Shown here piece by piece: positions 39,601 through 47,505 of a DNA stretch of 64,000 bases. Both the position numbers and the translations under genes were made by a program. Below the pieces are notes generated by a model that was not told the origin of the DNA, did not search any database, and saw only the letters and a program-made list of their open reading frames with translations. Positions within the stretch are counted from its first letter, which is position 1, and the number at the start of each line of letters is the position of its first letter. This stretch comes from Lysobacterales bacterium (GTDB taxonomy: Bacteria > Pseudomonadota > Gammaproteobacteria > Xanthomonadales > Ahniellaceae), in the NCBI GenBank assembly GCA_016182785.1, contig JACPFU010000006.1:56540-120539 (forward strand). Direction: 5' to 3'.

Positions 39601-40145
39601 TCGGCACCGGCGGGGTAGAGATCGAGCAGGGCGCCGCGCGTCGCATAGTCGCCGGGCTCGAGCACCTGCGGCACATGTCGATACCCGGCGGCTTCGAGCC
39701 CGCGCTTCTCGGCCTCGAGGTCGAACTTCTGGCCGACCTTGAGCACCAGGCTCTGGCCCATCAGCCAGCGCTTCGGCGTGACCCGCTGCATCAGGCTCGA
39801 TACCGGCACCACCAGCACGCCACGCGTCACCGCCGGCAGGCGATACAGCGTACCGATGCGCGAGGCGACGATTTCCGAATGCGGCGAGAACACGTCGTAG
39901 GGCAAGGTCTCCCAATCCGGCAGATGCAGGATCGGCAACTCGTTGCCGGCAAACACCCCGAGTTCCGTCTCCAACGCATGCGCGGCATGGGTGTCGGCAG
40001 TCACCGCGACCAGCAACCCCTCGTGCTTGCGCGCCGCATGCGTGAGCGCCAACGCCAGCGCCGCGCCCTCCGGCGCACGCCAGTACGCGCGCAGATGCAC
40101 GCCACCCGGAAGCACCGGATCGAAAATCGAAGCCACGTCGAGCAC
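36696..40145 (-). CDS. mfd: Transcription-repair coupling factor
   Basis: Removes RNA polymerase stalled at DNA lesions and recruits UvrA. The GTG start at 40145 gives 1,149 residues, matching E. coli Mfd (1,148). Order: UvrB-like N-terminal module (LPDWETLPYDVFSPHSEIVASR), the RNA-polymerase-interaction domain (APVVHEDHGVGRYLGL), then the translocase with Walker A GDVGFGKTEVALRAA (about 630), DEEQ in VDEEQRFGV, TATPIPRTLNMA, and HQLRGRVGRSHHRAYAYL, and a C-terminal TRCF domain (VELRVPALIPDDYLPD). No strong ribosome site is visible; a second GTG nine bases downstream is possible. Confidence 0.97.
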   Translation of the reverse strand: MLDVASIFDPVLPGGVHLRAYWRAPEGAALALALTHAARKHEGLLVAVTADTHAAHALETELGVFAGNELPILHLPDWETLPYDVFSPHSEIVASRIGTLYRLPAVTRGVLVVPVSSLMQRVTPKRWLMGQSLVLKVGQKFDLEAEKRGLEAAGYRHVPQVLEPGDYATRGALLDLYPAGADAPYRIELLDDEIDSIRSFDPETQRSQDKVEQVSMLPAREFPLTDAATKAFKNELRERFDIDPRRSPLYLDLREGAAPAGIESYLPLFFESLDTLFDYLGGTPLFALSPGALEAAEHFWAQTGERHESRRHDIERPVLSPGELFLPPQQLREILNRHPRIELLAAGSDKPMALLGTQPAPSLPIDRKHEDPAAALRQFLKSYRGRVLIAADSPGRREGIADLLASFELRPLTLGSWQSFLASDARFAITVAPLEDGLALDEPQLVVLTERQLYGERVQQVRRRKLAGRDPETIIRDLGELAIGAPVVHEDHGVGRYLGLMTLEVGGQSGEFLAIEYAKGDKLYVPVANLHLVGRYTGSAPEHAPLHSLGGEAWARAKRRAAEKVRDAAAELLEIYARRAAKPGIEVHLDKPAYEQFAASFPFEETPDQASAIEAVIADLGKPAPMDRVVCGDVGFGKTEVALRAAFVVAQAGKQVAVLVPTTLLAQQHYQNFRDRFADWPIRVEVLSRFKSAKEVNEALKLLADGLLDVVIGTHKLLAPEVRFKDLGLVIVDEEQRFGVRHKEMFRRLRAEVDLLTLTATPIPRTLNMAMAGLRDLSIIGTPPAHRVAVQTFVTPWDNALLREAFQRELARGGQIYFLHNEVESIQKMAATLAELVPEARVRIAHGQMAERDLEQVMLDFYRQRFNVLLCTTIIESGIDVPSANTIIIHRADKFGLSQLHQLRGRVGRSHHRAYAYLVTPDRKAMTADAEKRLEAIASLDELGAGFTLATHDLEIRGAGELLGEEQSGQISEVGFTLYTEMLERAVAALKAGKVPDLENAHADRVDVELRVPALIPDDYLPDVHERLTLYKRISMARDDDGLRDLQVEMIDRFGLLPPQAQSLFAIARLKLQCERLGIRKLDVDRAGGRVHFRAQPNVEPMTIIKLIQGQPKVYALDGQDKLRFRQELPEPAQRIEFVQKLLERLSGR

Positions 40146-40286
40146 CGCTGAAAAATGGGCGCGAAGGATAGCGGCACGCGCGCCTGTCGATGCATGGACC
40201 GATGTGACCTGGCGCGGGCTGCGGCAACTTGTGCCGATACCGGGTTCGGAGTAGTTGTCGGCATCCCGGGCAATTGGAGAACCGCC

Positions 40287-40838
40287 ATGCGCGCACATCT
40301 GATCCGCTTGCTGGCCACGGCCGGCGCGTGCACGTTCCTGTTGATCGGGTCGGCGCCCTCCGCCGGTGGCGCCAGTGCGGGCAAGTCGCTGGATCGGCAG
40401 GAACTTCGCAGCGAAGTCCAGGGCGAGAACCGCAGGTCCATCGATGCGCCGATCGGCACGCCGCCGACCCGGGTTCCGACCATCGGCTTCATCGATTCGC
40501 CAACCGCCACCTGCTACCAGCCCGATCCGGCGGCGAACGTCTGCTACATCAACTGGTACTACCTGAACGTCGCCGCCGATCCCAACTACATGATCTGGAT
40601 GCAGGCGGAGATCAACGTCTTCGGCAAGGTGGCCCGCTACCAGGGCTTCTTCCAGACCTCGATGTACGTGCCGCACAGCATGCACGACCGCGGTTTCAAG
40701 GTTGCCTGCGGCGCGCTCGGTGCCGGCGGCGACGTGGAGCTTGGCAATGCCTACGCCTACACCATCCGTGCCCGCGACAGTGCCGACCTCGGCTCTGCCA
40801 ATTACGGCACGGTCTACTGTCCCGCGTTCACGCCGTAG
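40287..40838 (+). CDS. Secreted protein of unknown function (FIDSPTA family), copy 1
   Basis: 183 residues, with GGAGA before the ATG and a signal peptide (MRAHLIRLLATAGACTFLLIGSAPSAGGA). The mature part begins near IGFIDSPTATCYQPD and continues VCYINWYYLNVAAD, YQGFFQTSMYVPHSMH, GFKVACGALGAGGD and YAYTIRARDSADLGSANYGTVYCP. Four cysteines probably form two disulfides. It is a tandem paralogue of the next gene, nine bases away. Beta-rich and immunoglobulin-like in feel, but no family recognised. Confidence 0.78.
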   Translation: MRAHLIRLLATAGACTFLLIGSAPSAGGASAGKSLDRQELRSEVQGENRRSIDAPIGTPPTRVPTIGFIDSPTATCYQPDPAANVCYINWYYLNVAADPNYMIWMQAEINVFGKVARYQGFFQTSMYVPHSMHDRGFKVACGALGAGGDVELGNAYAYTIRARDSADLGSANYGTVYCPAFTP

Positions 40839-40847
40839 GACGCGGCG

Positions 40848-41411
40848 ATGGCACAGCCCGCCGTCTCGTCTCGCGATCGCCGTGGCCGCTTCCGGTGGCT
40901 GCCGCTGCTGCTGCTCGTGGCCGCGGCCGGCATGCTGCTGCCGCGACTGAGCGAGGCACTGCGCGGAACGATGCCGTGGAGCACCGGCAGCGCACACCGC
41001 GAGACCAGCGCGTCGCCGGGTGCGCCGTCGATCTCGTTCATCGACAGCCCGACCGCCGAATGCTACGGGCCGCTGGAGGAACTCGACGTCTGCTACGTGC
41101 AGTGGGGCCTGCTCGATGTGAGCGCTTCGCCTTCGCAGTACATCGAGCGCATGACCGTCACCATCGATGGCCGGATTCGGGCGTACTACGGCGGTTTCTT
41201 CCAGACCTCGATGACGGTGACACCGAGCATGCACCCGCCCGGATTCAAGGTGCGCTGCGGTGGCGCAGGCGCCGGGGGCGATCCCGAATTCGGCTTCCAG
41301 TACGCGTACACCATCCGTGCCAAGGAAACCGGCGGCCTCACTGCCACCAACTACGGCACTGCCATCTGTCCGGCCGAAACCCGCCTGCTGTTTCGCGATG
41401 GCTTCGAGTGA
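40848..41411 (+). CDS. Secreted or membrane-anchored protein (FIDSPTA family), copy 2, with DGFE tail
   Basis: 187 residues. N-terminal anchor or signal at about 17-36 (WLPLLLLVAAAGMLLP) after a basic start. The body repeats the landmarks of the previous gene: ISFIDSPTAECYGP, VCYVQWGLLDVSAS, YYGGFFQTSMTVTPSMH, GFKVRCGGAGAGGD, YAYTIRA and TNYGTAICP. It ends in LLFRDGFE, a short tail also seen as VFRDGLE at the end of 59461-60636. Function unknown. The tail may be a sorting or recognition signal. Confidence 0.78.
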   Translation: MAQPAVSSRDRRGRFRWLPLLLLVAAAGMLLPRLSEALRGTMPWSTGSAHRETSASPGAPSISFIDSPTAECYGPLEELDVCYVQWGLLDVSASPSQYIERMTVTIDGRIRAYYGGFFQTSMTVTPSMHPPGFKVRCGGAGAGGDPEFGFQYAYTIRAKETGGLTATNYGTAICPAETRLLFRDGFE

Positions 41412-41443
41412 CCGCGAGCGGCGGCGCACGCTACGCTGATCGC

Positions 41444-42211
41444 ATGCGCCGATTCCTTCGCCAGGCGATTCCGCTGCTGCTCCTGTCGCTGCTGGGCCTC
41501 GCCCTGTTCGCGTGGCCGTTGACCGGTGCATCGCTGCTCGCTGCCACCGGCCTCGCCTCCTCGCAACGCGCCACCGAGGCCGAGCAGCGCGTGCGCGAGG
41601 ATCTGACGGCGCGGCTGCGCGCGATCGGTTCGGACTGGGGCGCGCCGGTGTTCGTGCGCATCTACAAGCAGGAGCACGAACTGGAGCTGTGGGCACGCAC
41701 CGGCACCGGCGCGTATGCCTTGCTCGACACCTGGCCGATCTGCACCTTCTCCGGCGGGCTCGGCCCGAAGCAGCGCGAGGGCGATGGCCAAGCGCCCGAG
41801 GGCGTGTACCAGGTCTCGCGCGGTCAGCTGAATCCGTACAGCAGCTACCACCTGAGTTTCGATCTCGGTTATCCGAACGCATTCGACCGTGCACACCGGC
41901 GCACCGGGGGATATCTGATGGTGCATGGCAGCTGCGTCTCGATCGGCTGCTACGCCATGACCGACGCCGGCATCGAGCAGATCTACTCGCTGCTCGCCGC
42001 AGCGCTCGCGAACGGCCAGCGCAGCGTGCAAGTGCACGCGCTGCCGTTCCGCTTCAACGCCGGCTGGGAACGCCGCCACGCGACATCGCCCTGGCTCGAA
42101 TTCTGGCGCGACCTGGCGACCATCGACGCCGCGTTCGAGCGCACCCACACGCCGCCAGCGGTCACGCTGCGCGGCGATCGCTACGCACTGGCGAACCCGG
42201 CCCCGCCGTGA
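41444..42211 (+). CDS. YafK-type L,D-transpeptidase-fold protein
   Basis: 255 residues. A membrane anchor or signal at about 8-35 (AIPLLLLSLLGLALFAWPL) puts the enzyme in the periplasm. The YkuD-like core carries VFVRIYKQEHELELW, GPKQREGDGQAPEGVYQVS and the catalytic HGSCVSIGCYAMTD with the cysteine nucleophile. In E. coli, YafK (DpaA) cuts the bond between murein and Braun lipoprotein; a similar cell-wall role is likely. ATG 41444 is chosen because it begins right before the hydrophobic core; a GTG at 41408 would overlap the upstream stop. Confidence 0.85.
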   Translation: MRRFLRQAIPLLLLSLLGLALFAWPLTGASLLAATGLASSQRATEAEQRVREDLTARLRAIGSDWGAPVFVRIYKQEHELELWARTGTGAYALLDTWPICTFSGGLGPKQREGDGQAPEGVYQVSRGQLNPYSSYHLSFDLGYPNAFDRAHRRTGGYLMVHGSCVSIGCYAMTDAGIEQIYSLLAAALANGQRSVQVHALPFRFNAGWERRHATSPWLEFWRDLATIDAAFERTHTPPAVTLRGDRYALANPAPP

Positions 42212-42435
42212 TCGGCGTGGAATTGCGCGGCCGGGCGGCGCTCGGCATGCCGCCCGAGTACCTCGCGCTCTGCAAGATCACCGATGCGCTGGCCATCACC
42301 CTGATCGCGGTGCGCCATCAGCGCGAGGACGACTACCGCCGATCCTGTCGCAACGGCTGCAGGGCCGAGGCGTTGCGGCGACTGCCCTCGCATCGCCATT
42401 GGCGGCCGGCGCTTCGCAGTGTGGGGCTGCGCTAA
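42208..42435 (+). pseudogene. Possible remnant of a RelE/ParE-type toxin C-terminus
   Basis: A GTG at 42208 overlaps the previous stop and opens a 75-codon frame. Residues about 17-45 (YLALCKITDALAITLIAVRHQREDDYR) resemble the final strands of RelE/ParE toxins, which end with an IxxLAVRHxRE strand. The N-terminal half of such a toxin is missing and no antitoxin is adjacent. It may be a decayed fragment or a chance frame. Confidence 0.35.
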
Positions 42436-42501
42436 GATTGCCGGTCAATGCCACCTGGCGGTCGAGCAACAGCGACCGCGCCCTGAGAGCATCTCGATTC
42501 G

Positions 42502-44514
42502 ATGAACTGGTTGTCAGCCGCAGTGATCGCGCTCCTGTCCGGGGCGTTCGCGTGCCTGTTGCCCATGCGCAACGCGGCGCGGGTTGCGATCGGGTTGGCT
42601 TCGCAGGTCTTGGCGACGGCGCTGGTGCTCGGCGTCGCGGTTCCGGTGGCGTTCGGCGGTCCGACGCTCGATGCGCACATGGCCTGGGCCTACCCGGTGG
42701 GCATGCTCAGCGTGCACCTCGATGCGCTCGGTGCCTTCTTCCTGGTCTGGTCGCTGCCGATGACCCTGCTCGGCAGTTTCTATGCTGTCGGCTACCTGCA
42801 CCGTCACTTCAACGACGGCCGCCACCTCGGCGTGCACTTCGCGTTGCTCAACCTGACCTCGCTCTCGTTCCTGCTGGTCTACACCGGTGACCACGCGCTG
42901 GTGTTCCTGCTCGGGTGGGAGATCGCTGCGCTCGCGGCATGGCTGCTGGTGATCTGGGACTACCCCAACCAGAAGGTGCGCTTCGCCGGGTTCAACTACC
43001 TGGTGTCCACGCATGTCGGGCTGATCTTCCTGGTCGCCGCCTTCATGATTCTCTACACGCGATCGGGTTCCTGGTACCTCGCCGGCTTCGGCCGCTGGAT
43101 GCAGGTCAACCCGGGTTCGGAACGCAACATCGTGTTCCTGCTGCTGCTCGCCAGCTTCGCGCTCAAGTCGGCGTTCTTCCCGTTCCACTCGTGGCTGCCG
43201 CGCGCCCATGCCGCAGCGCCCGCGCATGTATCCGCGCTGATGTCGGGAGTGATCCACAAGGCCGGCCTGTATGCGCTGGTGCGCTTCATCCTGTTGATCG
43301 GCCGCCCCGACGAATGGATGGGCTGGCTGCTGATCGGGTTCTCGCTGCTATCGGCCGTGATCGGCGGGCTGTACACGGTCAGCCAGCGCGACCTCAAGCG
43401 CATGCTGGGCTATTCGTCCACAGAGAACGTGGGCATCGCCGGCATCGGTTTCGGCATCGGCTGTCTCGGCCTCTCCTGGAATGACGGCACGCTCGTCGCG
43501 CTGGGTTTCGCCGGCGGCATGATGCACGTGCTGAATCACGCCCTGTTCAAGTGCCAGCTGTTCTACGCAGCAGGAGCGATCTACCGCGGCACGCACACGG
43601 TGGACATGGAAAGGCTCGGCGGCCTCGCGCGCTTCATGCCGTGGACGGCGCTGTGCTTCCTGCTTGGCGGCGTCGCCATCTCGGCGCTGCCGCCGCTGAA
43701 CGGCTTCGCCAGCGAGTTTGTCGTGTACTCCGCGCTGCTGCACGGCTCCGCGGCCGCAGCCTGGGCGAAGGCGACGTTGCTTGCGGTCGCTGCCGGGCTC
43801 GCCTTCGTCGGCGCGGTGTCGGCACTCAGCATCACCCGCGCGTACGGCGTCGTGTTCCTGGGCAACCCCCGCGACCCCGCTGTCGCGACCCCTCGGGAAG
43901 CCAATCGCTGGATGCTGGCGCCGACGCTGCTGCATGCACTCGGCGTGATCGCGCTGGGGCTGCTGCCGGCGCTGGGACTGGGGCTGGTCGAAGGCAGCGT
44001 GCGGCTGCCGCTGGCGCTGGTTTCCGGCAACCACACCGCTGCATTGGCCCCCTTGCACGGACTGGCCGGATCGCTGTCGCTGATCTCGGCGCTGGCGCTG
44101 GGCCTGACTGCGAGCATCGCGCTGTTCTGGTGGCTACGCGAACGCGCCGGCGGACCAGCGCGGAGCACGCACGTCACCTGGGGCTGCGGACACACGCAGC
44201 CGAATGCGCGCATGCAGTACACCGGATCGAGCTTCTCCTGGGACTTCAGCCGGCGCTTCCGCGGCATCCTGGTACTGCTGCGCCGGCAGAAGGCGCCCGA
44301 TGGCTACTTCCCCACGGACAGCTATCTGGTCGGAAACTGCGTCGACGCCGTCGAACGACGGTTGTTCTCGGTGATCAAGCACGGTGACGAGTCAGCCACC
44401 GATCTCTCGCGCCTGCTGCGCGAGGACAGCCCGCGCTTCGCCTTCGCCGCCGGCTTGATCGCGGTCGTCATCATCGCCCTGCTCGTGGCCGTGTCCGGAG
44501 AAGCGCTGGGATGA
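42502..44514 (+). CDS. hyfB: HyfB-like proton-pumping subunit of an Ehr/hydrogenase-4-like complex
   Basis: 670 residues, about 16 membrane helices; NuoL/N-type antiporter-like subunit. Typical features: FLLGWEIAALAAWLLV with the conserved Glu, ALKSAFFPFHSWLPRAHAAAPAHVSALMSG with the pumping Lys, VSQRDLKRMLGYSSTENVG and HVLNHALFKCQLFYAAGAI. The C-terminal part includes WGCGHTQPNARMQYTGSSF, specific to the HyfB/HycC group. First gene of a six-gene unit with overlapping ends (ATGA with the next). A -10-like TAAGAT is at 42433-42438. It would move protons coupled to electron transfer in the peripheral arm. Confidence 0.92.
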   Translation: MNWLSAAVIALLSGAFACLLPMRNAARVAIGLASQVLATALVLGVAVPVAFGGPTLDAHMAWAYPVGMLSVHLDALGAFFLVWSLPMTLLGSFYAVGYLHRHFNDGRHLGVHFALLNLTSLSFLLVYTGDHALVFLLGWEIAALAAWLLVIWDYPNQKVRFAGFNYLVSTHVGLIFLVAAFMILYTRSGSWYLAGFGRWMQVNPGSERNIVFLLLLASFALKSAFFPFHSWLPRAHAAAPAHVSALMSGVIHKAGLYALVRFILLIGRPDEWMGWLLIGFSLLSAVIGGLYTVSQRDLKRMLGYSSTENVGIAGIGFGIGCLGLSWNDGTLVALGFAGGMMHVLNHALFKCQLFYAAGAIYRGTHTVDMERLGGLARFMPWTALCFLLGGVAISALPPLNGFASEFVVYSALLHGSAAAAWAKATLLAVAAGLAFVGAVSALSITRAYGVVFLGNPRDPAVATPREANRWMLAPTLLHALGVIALGLLPALGLGLVEGSVRLPLALVSGNHTAALAPLHGLAGSLSLISALALGLTASIALFWWLRERAGGPARSTHVTWGCGHTQPNARMQYTGSSFSWDFSRRFRGILVLLRRQKAPDGYFPTDSYLVGNCVDAVERRLFSVIKHGDESATDLSRLLREDSPRFAFAAGLIAVVIIALLVAVSGEALG

Positions 44515-45449
44515 GCCCGCGACAGACGCTGCTGCTGCTTCTGCTGCACGTGCTCGGGACGCTGTGCCTGCCGATCCTGCTGGTTGGCGTGGTCAATCGC
44601 ACCAAGTCCTGGTGGGGCGGGCGCAAGGGCCCTTCGCTCACGCAGTCGTTTCGCGACCTGGCACGGCTGTTGCGCAAAGGCAGCGTGGTCAGCGCCACTG
44701 CCACACCGCTTTTCCGGGCCGGTGCGTGGGTGGTGTTGGCGTCGGCGCTGCTGGCCGCGCAAATCGCCCCGTGGATCGGTCCACTGGCACCGCTGCAGTT
44801 CCGCCACGACTTCATCCTGTTTGCGTACACCCTCGGGTTGGCGCGCATCTTCCTGATGCTCTCGGCAATGGATGTCGGCAGCGCCTTCGAGGGCATGGGC
44901 GCGGCCCGCGAAGCGGCGTTCACCGCCTTCATCGAACCGGCGTTGTTCCTGCTCGTCGGCAGTGCCGCCATCGGCAGCGGCGATGCGAGCCTCGCCGGAT
45001 CGATCGGCCACTGGCATGCGGCGAGCAGCTTCCCTTGGCTGGCGGTGCCCGCGGTGCTGGTACTGCTGGTACTGCTGCAGGCGGAAGCAGCTCGCGTGCC
45101 GGTGGACGACCCCGCGACCCATCTTGAGCTGACCATGATCCACGAGGTCATGGTGCTCGACCACAGCGGCCCCGAACTGGCTGCGATGCAATACGCGGCG
45201 GCGATCAAGCTGACGATCTACGCCGGGTTGATCGCGGCGTTGCTGAATCCCTTCGACGCGCAGCAGGCGCCGATGTCGGCAACCGCAGCAGCGATCGCAC
45301 TGATGATCGCGGTCGCGATCGCGGTCGGCTGCGTGGAGTCGCTGGTGGCGCGCCTGCGCATGCGCACGGTGCCGGCCTACCTGCTGTCCGCTACCGTGCT
45401 GGCGGCGCTGATGCTTGCGGTCTCCAGCTGGCTCACGGAGGCGCGATGA
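44511..45449 (+). CDS. hyfC: HyfC-like membrane subunit (NuoH family)
   Basis: 312 residues, about eight helices. It corresponds to NuoH/HycD, the subunit linking peripheral and membrane arms. Recognisable: VNRTKSWWGGRKGPS, LARIFLMLSAMDVGSAFEGMGAARE with the conserved Glu and Arg, EAARVPVDDPATHLELTMIHEVMVLDHSGPELA, the acidic loop of the family. Starts inside the stop of hyfB and its stop overlaps the next start, so it is tightly coupled. Length fits HyfC/HycD (about 310). Confidence 0.92.
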   Translation: MSPRQTLLLLLLHVLGTLCLPILLVGVVNRTKSWWGGRKGPSLTQSFRDLARLLRKGSVVSATATPLFRAGAWVVLASALLAAQIAPWIGPLAPLQFRHDFILFAYTLGLARIFLMLSAMDVGSAFEGMGAAREAAFTAFIEPALFLLVGSAAIGSGDASLAGSIGHWHAASSFPWLAVPAVLVLLVLLQAEAARVPVDDPATHLELTMIHEVMVLDHSGPELAAMQYAAAIKLTIYAGLIAALLNPFDAQQAPMSATAAAIALMIAVAIAVGCVESLVARLRMRTVPAYLLSATVLAALMLAVSSWLTEAR

Positions 45450-46075
45450 AGACGGCCGCGATCCTGTTCCTGGCCGCGGCCGTGCTCCCGGTCTTCTTCT
45501 CCAAGAACCGCTCCGCTCCGTTCTGGCTGGCATTCCAGGCACTGGCGCTGGCGTGGGCGGGTTTGGCCAGCCATGGCGACTGGAACGGCCACACGCTGCC
45601 GAGACTGATCGAAGTCCTCGGCGTGCGCGGGCTGATCGCACCGATCCTGCTGCACCGGGCCATACGCGGTCGTGCCGAGCCCAATCTCGACCTGATGCCA
45701 TCGAACCTGTTCGTGTGGGCGATCGCGATCACGCTGATCGTGCTGGCATTCCAGTTCGGCGCGCCAGCGATGGACGAGCGCAACGCCATCACCCTGGGCG
45801 CCATCGGGGCCACCGTGGTGGTGTCGCTGCTGCTGCTCGCGAGCAACGAGTCACCGCCGGCACAACTGGTCGCGGTGCTGTTCATGGAAAACGCGCTGGC
45901 GCTGTTCGAGTCGCTGCTTCCAGAACCGTGGCCGCTGCCCGTACACGCGGCGCTCGGCATCATCTATGTGGCCACCGTCGCAGTCGGCAGCTGGCTGATC
46001 GGCGAACCGGACCATGCCGGCACAACGGATGCCATGGCGACTGCGGGCGACGCCGCGCGGGAGCCACGCCAATGA
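45446..46075 (+). CDS. hyfE: HyfE-like membrane subunit
   Basis: 209 residues with six or so hydrophobic segments. It matches hydrogenase-4 component E, which is NuoK-like: helix pairs containing LLLASNESPPAQLVAVLFMENALALFESLL carry the buried glutamates of a proton path. It starts with ATGA overlap on hyfC and overlaps the next gene by four bases. Its last 25 residues are polar and probably cytoplasmic. Confidence 0.85.
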   Translation: MKTAAILFLAAAVLPVFFSKNRSAPFWLAFQALALAWAGLASHGDWNGHTLPRLIEVLGVRGLIAPILLHRAIRGRAEPNLDLMPSNLFVWAIAITLIVLAFQFGAPAMDERNAITLGAIGATVVVSLLLLASNESPPAQLVAVLFMENALALFESLLPEPWPLPVHAALGIIYVATVAVGSWLIGEPDHAGTTDAMATAGDAAREPRQ

Positions 46076-47505
46076 GCGTTGGCGTCGGCCCCTTCGAGCT
46101 CACCGAAGCCGCGCGCACGCGTGGCCTATGGGCGGCTCCGGCGCTGGTCGCGGCGGCGCTGGTTGCGGTCGTGGTCGTGATCGCCGCCTTCCTGTACACG
46201 CCGCTGTCGGCGATGCCGGTCTACTTCGGCGACCGCTACTTCGTGCTCGACGCGACGTCGATGCTGTTCCTGCTGGTGATCAACACCGTCTTTCTCGGCA
46301 TCAGCGTCTACCTGTCCTCGCGCATCCACTCTTCGCAGGCGCTTGCCCGCAGCATTCGCTCGCGTACCGCGCTGACGCTCGCCTTCATGGTCGCGATGAA
46401 CCTTGGCGTGATGGCGAACAACCTGCTGCTGCTGTGGGCGTTCATCGAACTGACCACGGTCTGCGCGGCACCGCTGGTCGCTCAGGGCTCGGCGCTGGCG
46501 CCGCGTCGCGTCGCCTGGCACTACCTGCTGTACTCGAGCATGTCGCTGGCGCTGACCTTCCTCGGCATCATGTGCCTGGAGCGCGCAGCACAAGTGCAGG
46601 GCCTGGGCATCGACTTCGCCTTCGACCAGATGGCTGCGTCGCTGCCGTCGTCGGGCGACGGCTGGCAACGGCTCGGACTGGCGCTGATGCTGTTCGGCCT
46701 CGGCAGCAAGCTCGGGCTGGCGCCGCTGTACAGCTGGCTGCCTGAGACCTACGAGACCGCGCCCACCAGTACCAGCGCGCTGCTGGCGGCGGTGCAATTC
46801 AACATCAGCGTGGTCGCCGTGCTGCGAGTGCTGCAGGTGTTCCGCGCCACGGACCACGGGTTCGTGCTGCATGAACTGCTGATCATGGGCTGCCTGTCGC
46901 TGCTGGTCGCGGCGATCCAGGTGATGGCCGCGCGCAACTACAAGCGGCTGATCGCCTACGCCTGCGTCAGCTCCTCGGGCGTCATCGCCATCGGCCTGTC
47001 GGTGGGCGCGGCGGCGGCCTATGGCGTGCTGCTGTATGTCGTCAGCGCGGCCTACGTGAAGGCGCTGCTGTTTCTCACCTCCGGGCGCCTGCGCGCCGTC
47101 TACGGCAGCAACAGCAGCGAGTCCCTCGCCGGCGTGATCCGCGTGCTGCCGTTCTCGGGCGCGCTGTTCGCGATCGGCATCTTCGCCCTCCTCGGCTTCC
47201 CGCCATTCGGCAGCTTCATGGCGGAAATGCTGGTGCTTTCCGGTGTGGTGCAGGCTGGCAACCTGATCGCGTTCACGCTGATGTGCGCGCTGCTGACGAT
47301 CATCTTCGTCGCCACCGGGCGGCTGATCTTCCCGATGCTGTGGGACGAACCGCGCGAAACGCGCGTGCCGGTGAGCGAGACCTGGAGATCGGCGCTGCCC
47401 AAGCTCGGCTTCGTCACCGCGCTGGTGCTGCTCGGGGTGTACACGCCGGCGCCGATCAGCGATCTGCTGCAGGCGGTGGCGCAGTCGATCGGAGGCAGCC
47501 GGTGA
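46072..47505 (+). CDS. hyfF: HyfF-like proton-pumping subunit
   Basis: 477 residues, about 13 helices; second antiporter-like subunit of the unit. The central motifs are LLLWAFIELTTVCAAPLVA, FGLGSKLGLAPLYSWLPETYETAPTSTSALLAA and VMAARNYKRLIAYACVSSSGVI. The Lys and Glu of the pumping path are present. It is shorter than HyfB and lacks the long C-terminal extension. Its ATG at 46072 overlaps the stop of hyfE. Confidence 0.9.
   Translation: MSVGVGPFELTEAARTRGLWAAPALVAAALVAVVVVIAAFLYTPLSAMPVYFGDRYFVLDATSMLFLLVINTVFLGISVYLSSRIHSSQALARSIRSRTALTLAFMVAMNLGVMANNLLLLWAFIELTTVCAAPLVAQGSALAPRRVAWHYLLYSSMSLALTFLGIMCLERAAQVQGLGIDFAFDQMAASLPSSGDGWQRLGLALMLFGLGSKLGLAPLYSWLPETYETAPTSTSALLAAVQFNISVVAVLRVLQVFRATDHGFVLHELLIMGCLSLLVAAIQVMAARNYKRLIAYACVSSSGVIAIGLSVGAAAAYGVLLYVVSAAYVKALLFLTSGRLRAVYGSNSSESLAGVIRVLPFSGALFAIGIFALLGFPPFGSFMAEMLVLSGVVQAGNLIAFTLMCALLTIIFVATGRLIFPMLWDEPRETRVPVSETWRSALPKLGFVTALVLLGVYTPAPISDLLQAVAQSIGGSR

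Noticed and set aside
36030..40151. A 1,373-codon open frame on the plus strand opposite mfd
   Set aside because: Arg/Ala/Gln/Asp/Val-rich translation without domains; mfd is fully supported on the other strand. Frames of this kind are an artefact of GC-rich codon use.
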